From: Haplosporangium gracile
Taxonomy: Eukaryota; Mortierellomycota; Mortierellomycetes; Mortierellales; Mortierellaceae
Reading direction: 5' to 3'
NCBI GenBank assembly: GCA_015499985.1
Contig: JAAAUF010000640.1
Span: forward strand, 1 to 21,594
DNA length: 21,594 nt
Below, piece by piece: positions 18,781 to 21,594 of the stretch. The position numbers and the translations under genes are program-made. Each line of letters starts with the position of its first letter. Position 1 is the first letter of the stretch. The notes below the pieces were generated by a model. That model had not been told where the DNA came from. It was given only the letters and a program-made list of their open reading frames with translations, and did no database searches.

Positions 18781-20190
18781 CTATGCACATATACCTTTTT
18801 CTTTTCGCTCCCACGCTGTTGAATGGTCAATAACCATGCTTGAGTATTGATATCCATATGTACAGCGGCTTACTGCACGCACTCCCACGACGCAATAAAT
18901 TTCTTACAAAACAAAACAAAAAAGAGGTTGTGTTGGTGTATAGTGTACGCTGATGTCTCATGTTTTGGAAGGACGGAGATTAGAGAAAAATCCCTTCAGG
19001 CGATTCAGAGGTAAAGAAAATAAGCCCCTCTTCCCTGCTATTGCTCCCTCCTCAAGCCAAATCTTCCCCATCATGCACTCAAAGTGATGAAGAAGAAAAT
19101 TGGTACCAACACATGTTGCCGTTGTGCCTATTTGGCCTTTGGAAAAGAAATACGTCCTGTTTCCTTGAAAGTGAGCGCGTCAAGATTGGGTGGTAGGATC
19201 GCGGTCCAACAAAATAAAAAACATCTCTATCCTGAGAGCTTTTTCATGAACAGATCAAATGAAGAGGCTGAGCAGACTCCTAACATTCGGCGCTGACTAT
19301 CTGCTCACACTATCAACACTTGTTTTTGGAAGGGACACGCGTACAATATAAATTGAGCATAGTGGACACGAAAAACCGCCCCAGCCCAAACACAGCGTTA
19401 GCATAGACTAACTGGGAAAGAGGGATGGCGTTGATGACAATATCAAAGTAGATATGACAGGTAATCGACTGCTGCCATCAATTCAAGAGAAAGTTAGAAG
19501 GGGAGGAACATTTCCCTGTCATTGATTGCATCTATATGACATTGCTCATTCATATCCCAGCGATTCAGGGGTAGACGAGAAACGCCCCACCTCTTGGCTG
19601 TTAACACACCCAAATCAAGCCTTCTCTAAAATCCAGCGAGCACTGAGGAAAGCAGTGTAAACAATACTAGCCTCTGCACCTTCTCTCTTGCCACTTAAAA
19701 AGCAAATAGTGTAGGGTCACGATGCGGAATGAAAACAAGAGAGGGATCTTTATTGGTGGTCAGCAGGACATAAAGGCCCCGTCTGGAAATGCAACTTCAT
19801 CCTGTACGGTAGTAGAATATGATAGCGTTTTTACAGCACTCCCTTAGTGCAAACGATCCTTGATGCCGCGTACGCCCCTGAAGAGAGCGCGTCAAGGTGC
19901 CAGGGTTGTTTTCCCTTGGAAAGAAAAATATTCCCTTTTAGAAAGATTATACTTGGACGGATGGAGTGACGAGGCTGAGAAGTCTCTGAAAACTTTTCAA
20001 ATGACAACTCGTTGCACAAACAGATGACTCTGATCAGGTTTGCATAGTGAACGCGAAAACCGCTCGGTTTAGCAAATGTAGCAGCGGCATGGAATGAAAG
20101 GACGAGAGAGGTGGGGCTGGTATCACTGTCACAAGGCGACACAGTGTTTGCTTCCAAAATATCTAAGAGCCAATCCTGTATTAGGTACAT
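18781..20190. repeat. Gene-poor stretch with a diverged direct duplication
   Basis: Blocks recur in the same order and orientation: GCGATTCAG at 19000 and 19560, GAGCGCGTCAAG at 19173 and 19885, GAGGCTGAG at 19264 and 19971, and GCATAGTG..ACGAAAA at 19357 and 20042. The spacing rises from 560 to 712 and then falls to 685 bp, suggesting an old tandem duplication with indels. A 70-codon plus-strand frame at 19084-19296 and a 119-codon minus-strand frame at 19831-20190 lie here. Neither resembles a known protein, and the two repeat arms do not share a frame, so I call no gene. Confidence 0.4.
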
Positions 20191-20197
20191 CTAGAGG

Positions 20198-20205
20198 TAT
20201 AAAAA
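20198..20205 (+). promoter_or_regulatory. TATA box of the small secreted protein gene
   Basis: TATAAAAA lies about 250 bp upstream of the ATG. The distance is reasonable if the leader contains the intron proposed at 20282-20423. Confidence 0.5.
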
Positions 20206-20281
20206 GGTACCTGCTCGGTCGTATTTTTTTTTCTCCCATCATCACAAACAACAGTTAACAAGGCCAATCCACCAGTCCAAG

Positions 20282-20423
20282 GTAAGCTACACATAATCCT
20301 ACAGCCACTTGTCTTTCCCAACACTTCCATACAACTAGCCCAAAGCACCCCACATCCGCGGTTGCATCATGCCTAACCCTTCCATTTCTCATATGCTTCC
20401 TTAACTACCCCCTTGGAAATCAG
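20282..20423 (+). other. Probable intron in the 5' leader of the secreted protein gene
   Basis: A GTAAGC donor follows CCAGTCCAAG. The acceptor AATCAG ends at 20423, and a branch-like CTTAAC lies about 20 bp before it. Removing it shortens the leader to roughly 80-100 nt. Confidence 0.4.
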
Positions 20424-20446
20424 TACCCACCACCAAGGCAAAGGAA

Positions 20447-20707
20447 ATGACCTTCAAGATCACCACGCTCCTCGCGCTCGCTACCGCCACCCTCCTGGTC
20501 GTCGTAAGCTCCCACGAGAACCAAGTCGCGGCCGACACGTTCCCTCAGTGGTGCATTTGCGGAAACAACCAGCTCACTGGGATCGTATGCAGCCAGAACA
20601 AGGGCAACTGGGACGGTGGCTCCTGCGGTCTCGACAACCAACGAATTTTCGACGGCTTTGTGAAGGTTTGCAAGAACTACGGGCAGGAGTTGAAATGTTG
20701 GCACTAA
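20447..20707 (+). CDS. Small secreted cysteine-rich protein
   Basis: Single-exon frame of 86 aa. It starts MTFKITTLLALATATLLVVV, a clear signal peptide, with cleavage likely between residues 21 and 30. The mature part of about 57 residues has six cysteines (36, 38, 48, 60, 75, 84) spaced C-x1-C-x9-C-x11-C-x14-C-x8-C, ending KCWH, enough for three disulfide bridges. It fits the broad class of small secreted fungal proteins that act outside the cell (effector-like, antimicrobial or wall-associated), but I cannot assign a family. The ATG context is good (GGAAATGACC), and an upstream TATA box and leader intron support transcription. Codon use is rich in C-ending codons, as in highly expressed genes. 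Confidence 0.75.
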   Translation: MTFKITTLLALATATLLVVVSSHENQVAADTFPQWCICGNNQLTGIVCSQNKGNWDGGSCGLDNQRIFDGFVKVCKNYGQELKCWH

Positions 20708-20991
20708 ATGTGGATAGAAAAGGAAATGAGAGACGGATGAATAGATGGATGGGCGTGAAGCCGTAGGGTGATGACGAGACAGTTCGTTCCCCTCTCTAGT
20801 TGTTAGTTGTTCATCATAACTAGCTAGTGCCTTCTTCTTGTTCATCAATGTTCGCATTTTTAATATATATTTAACCGCATTCCATTCACGACCGTACAAT
20901 TTTTTTGGTGATTGTAGTAATTTGAAAAACCTTTTTCGCGCAATTCAAATACAAGAATCCTTGTCCGTCTTCTACTCTCCACTACAGCGAG
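20708..20991. other. 3' flank of the secreted protein gene
   Basis: AT-rich 3' region with TTTTTAATATATATTTAACC near 20855-20875. I see no gene and no canonical AATAAA. Confidence 0.4.
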
Positions 20992-21140
20992 GAATGCTAT
21001 GAATATAATGATTTTGTGTAATGAATGCTATGAGTATGCTTTCTTGTTGAGAATGAGCGCAACGATTATGCTTTCTTGTTGAGAATGAGTGCTATGACTA
21101 TGCTACCTATATGTGCAGGATGCTATGACAATGCTGCGTG
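20992..21140. repeat. Minisatellite, about five units of 28-34 bp
   Basis: Units open AATGCTATGA or AATGAGNGC and mostly contain TATGCTTTCTTGTTGAG. Starts are near 20992, 21022, 21051, 21083 and 21118. The third and second units share the exact block TATGCTTTCTTGTTGAGAAT, while the first and last are more diverged. Non-coding. Confidence 0.75.
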
Positions 21141-21296
21141 GAACTGAGATCGCTACATATGATTGTTATTGACAGCATGTTTAGCACAAGTAGTTTACCA
21201 AGCAAGACATCCATAGTGATCAAAGGGAGAGGGAGAGAGTGATGGTGATACCAAGAAGAAGTAGGAGGGAAAAATAATAAGACTTTAAGGTGGTAA
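21141..21296. other. Spacer between minisatellite and 28S fragment
   Basis: Includes a purine-rich GGGAGAGGGAGAGAG tract near 21226-21240. No gene is visible. Confidence 0.4.
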
Positions 21297-21485
21297 TCGT
21301 AGCGTTCTAGCATGGGTTTTGACTAGCCACAACTCAACAGATGATAGCCTCGGGCCACTGCCTGCTCAGGCAGGCCCAAGTACCAATTATTCGAATGAAC
21401 GGTTCCTCTCGTACTAAGTTCAGTTGCTATTGCAACAACATTTCATCAGTAAGGAAAAACTAACCTGTCACGACGGTCTTGATCC
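21297..21485 (-). pseudogene. 28S rRNA fragment including the sarcin-ricin loop, antisense
   Basis: The plus strand reads CGTTCTAGCATGGG, then CCAATTATTCGAATGAACGG, TTCCTCTCGTACTAAGTTC, then CATCAGTAAGGAAAAACTAA and CCTGTCACGACGGTCT. This is the reverse complement of the 3' part of fungal LSU rRNA, and the TCCTCTCGTACT core is the complement of the sarcin-ricin loop. Several gaps and changes (for example CTGTCACGACGG for CTGTCTCACGACGG) show it is a relic. It stops near 21485 at a point where intact rRNA would continue into the segment seen at 14790. Confidence 0.85.
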
Positions 21486-21594
21486 TGTTTCTTGATAAAA
21501 AGTTACTGGGATATGCTTTTCATGGTCAACACTTTTTCTAATATTATGTTTTTTTTTGGGAGGCGGGGCGTTGCGCGCGCAGCAGCTTTTTTTT
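21486..21594. other. Window end, no feature
   Basis: T runs and a short GC-rich alternating stretch (GCGCGCGC) close to the end. The sequence is cut at the window edge. Confidence 0.4.

Noticed and set aside
19084..19296. 70-codon plus-strand frame with a CCRC motif
   Set aside because: Ordinary-looking but without homology, splice sites or promoter. It lies in a region of degenerate direct repeats whose other copy does not keep the frame.
20420..20899. 159-codon minus-strand frame
   Set aside because: It overlaps the secreted protein gene in antisense and has no recognisable domain, promoter or signal peptide.

Overview
The window looks like nuclear DNA of a filamentous fungus of the Mortierella group (Mortierellomycota). 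Seen directly: short GT-AG introns of 83-119 bp, pyrimidine-rich promoters, a fungal sterol 24-C-methyltransferase, a fungal BCS1-type AAA ATPase, and a 5.8S/ITS2 remnant. The 3' part of its ITS2 resembles Mortierellales ITS2. The lineage call is from memory of that resemblance and needs a search.

Layout. (1) 182-1321 (-): intact GNAT-family acetyltransferase. (2) 1991-4659 (-): badly decayed member of a lineage-restricted membrane-protein family, here called the MG-family because its members start Met-Gly, with weaker traces of another copy at about 5340-5960. (3) 7048-9059 (+): intact two-exon ERG6. (4) 9709-14281: three more MG-family copies. Two are on the minus strand, one missing its C-terminal part and one missing both ends. 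The third is a nearly full-length plus-strand copy with an ectodomain, one transmembrane helix and a long disordered tail. All four clear copies carry frameshifts. (5) 15068-15580: foldback/MITE-like element with an 8-bp target-site duplication and a nested inverted repeat, followed by BCS1-like (+, 16001-18122, four exons). (6) 18200-20200: no convincing gene, but tandem repeats, a 5.8S-ITS2 piece fused to an antisense 28S piece, and a diverged direct duplication. (7) 20447-20707 (+): small secreted six-cysteine protein. (8) 20992-21594: minisatellite and a second region of 28S rRNA in antisense.

The genes do not form a pathway. The two main stories are genomic. First, a lineage-specific receptor-like family is decaying in place between intact housekeeping genes. 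Second, antisense 28S rRNA pieces occur at four places, and three of them carry the same peptidyl-transferase-region segment. ERG6 (ergosterol synthesis) and the BCS1-like AAA protein read without a frameshift, which argues that the frameshifts in the MG-family are not simply poor base calling.
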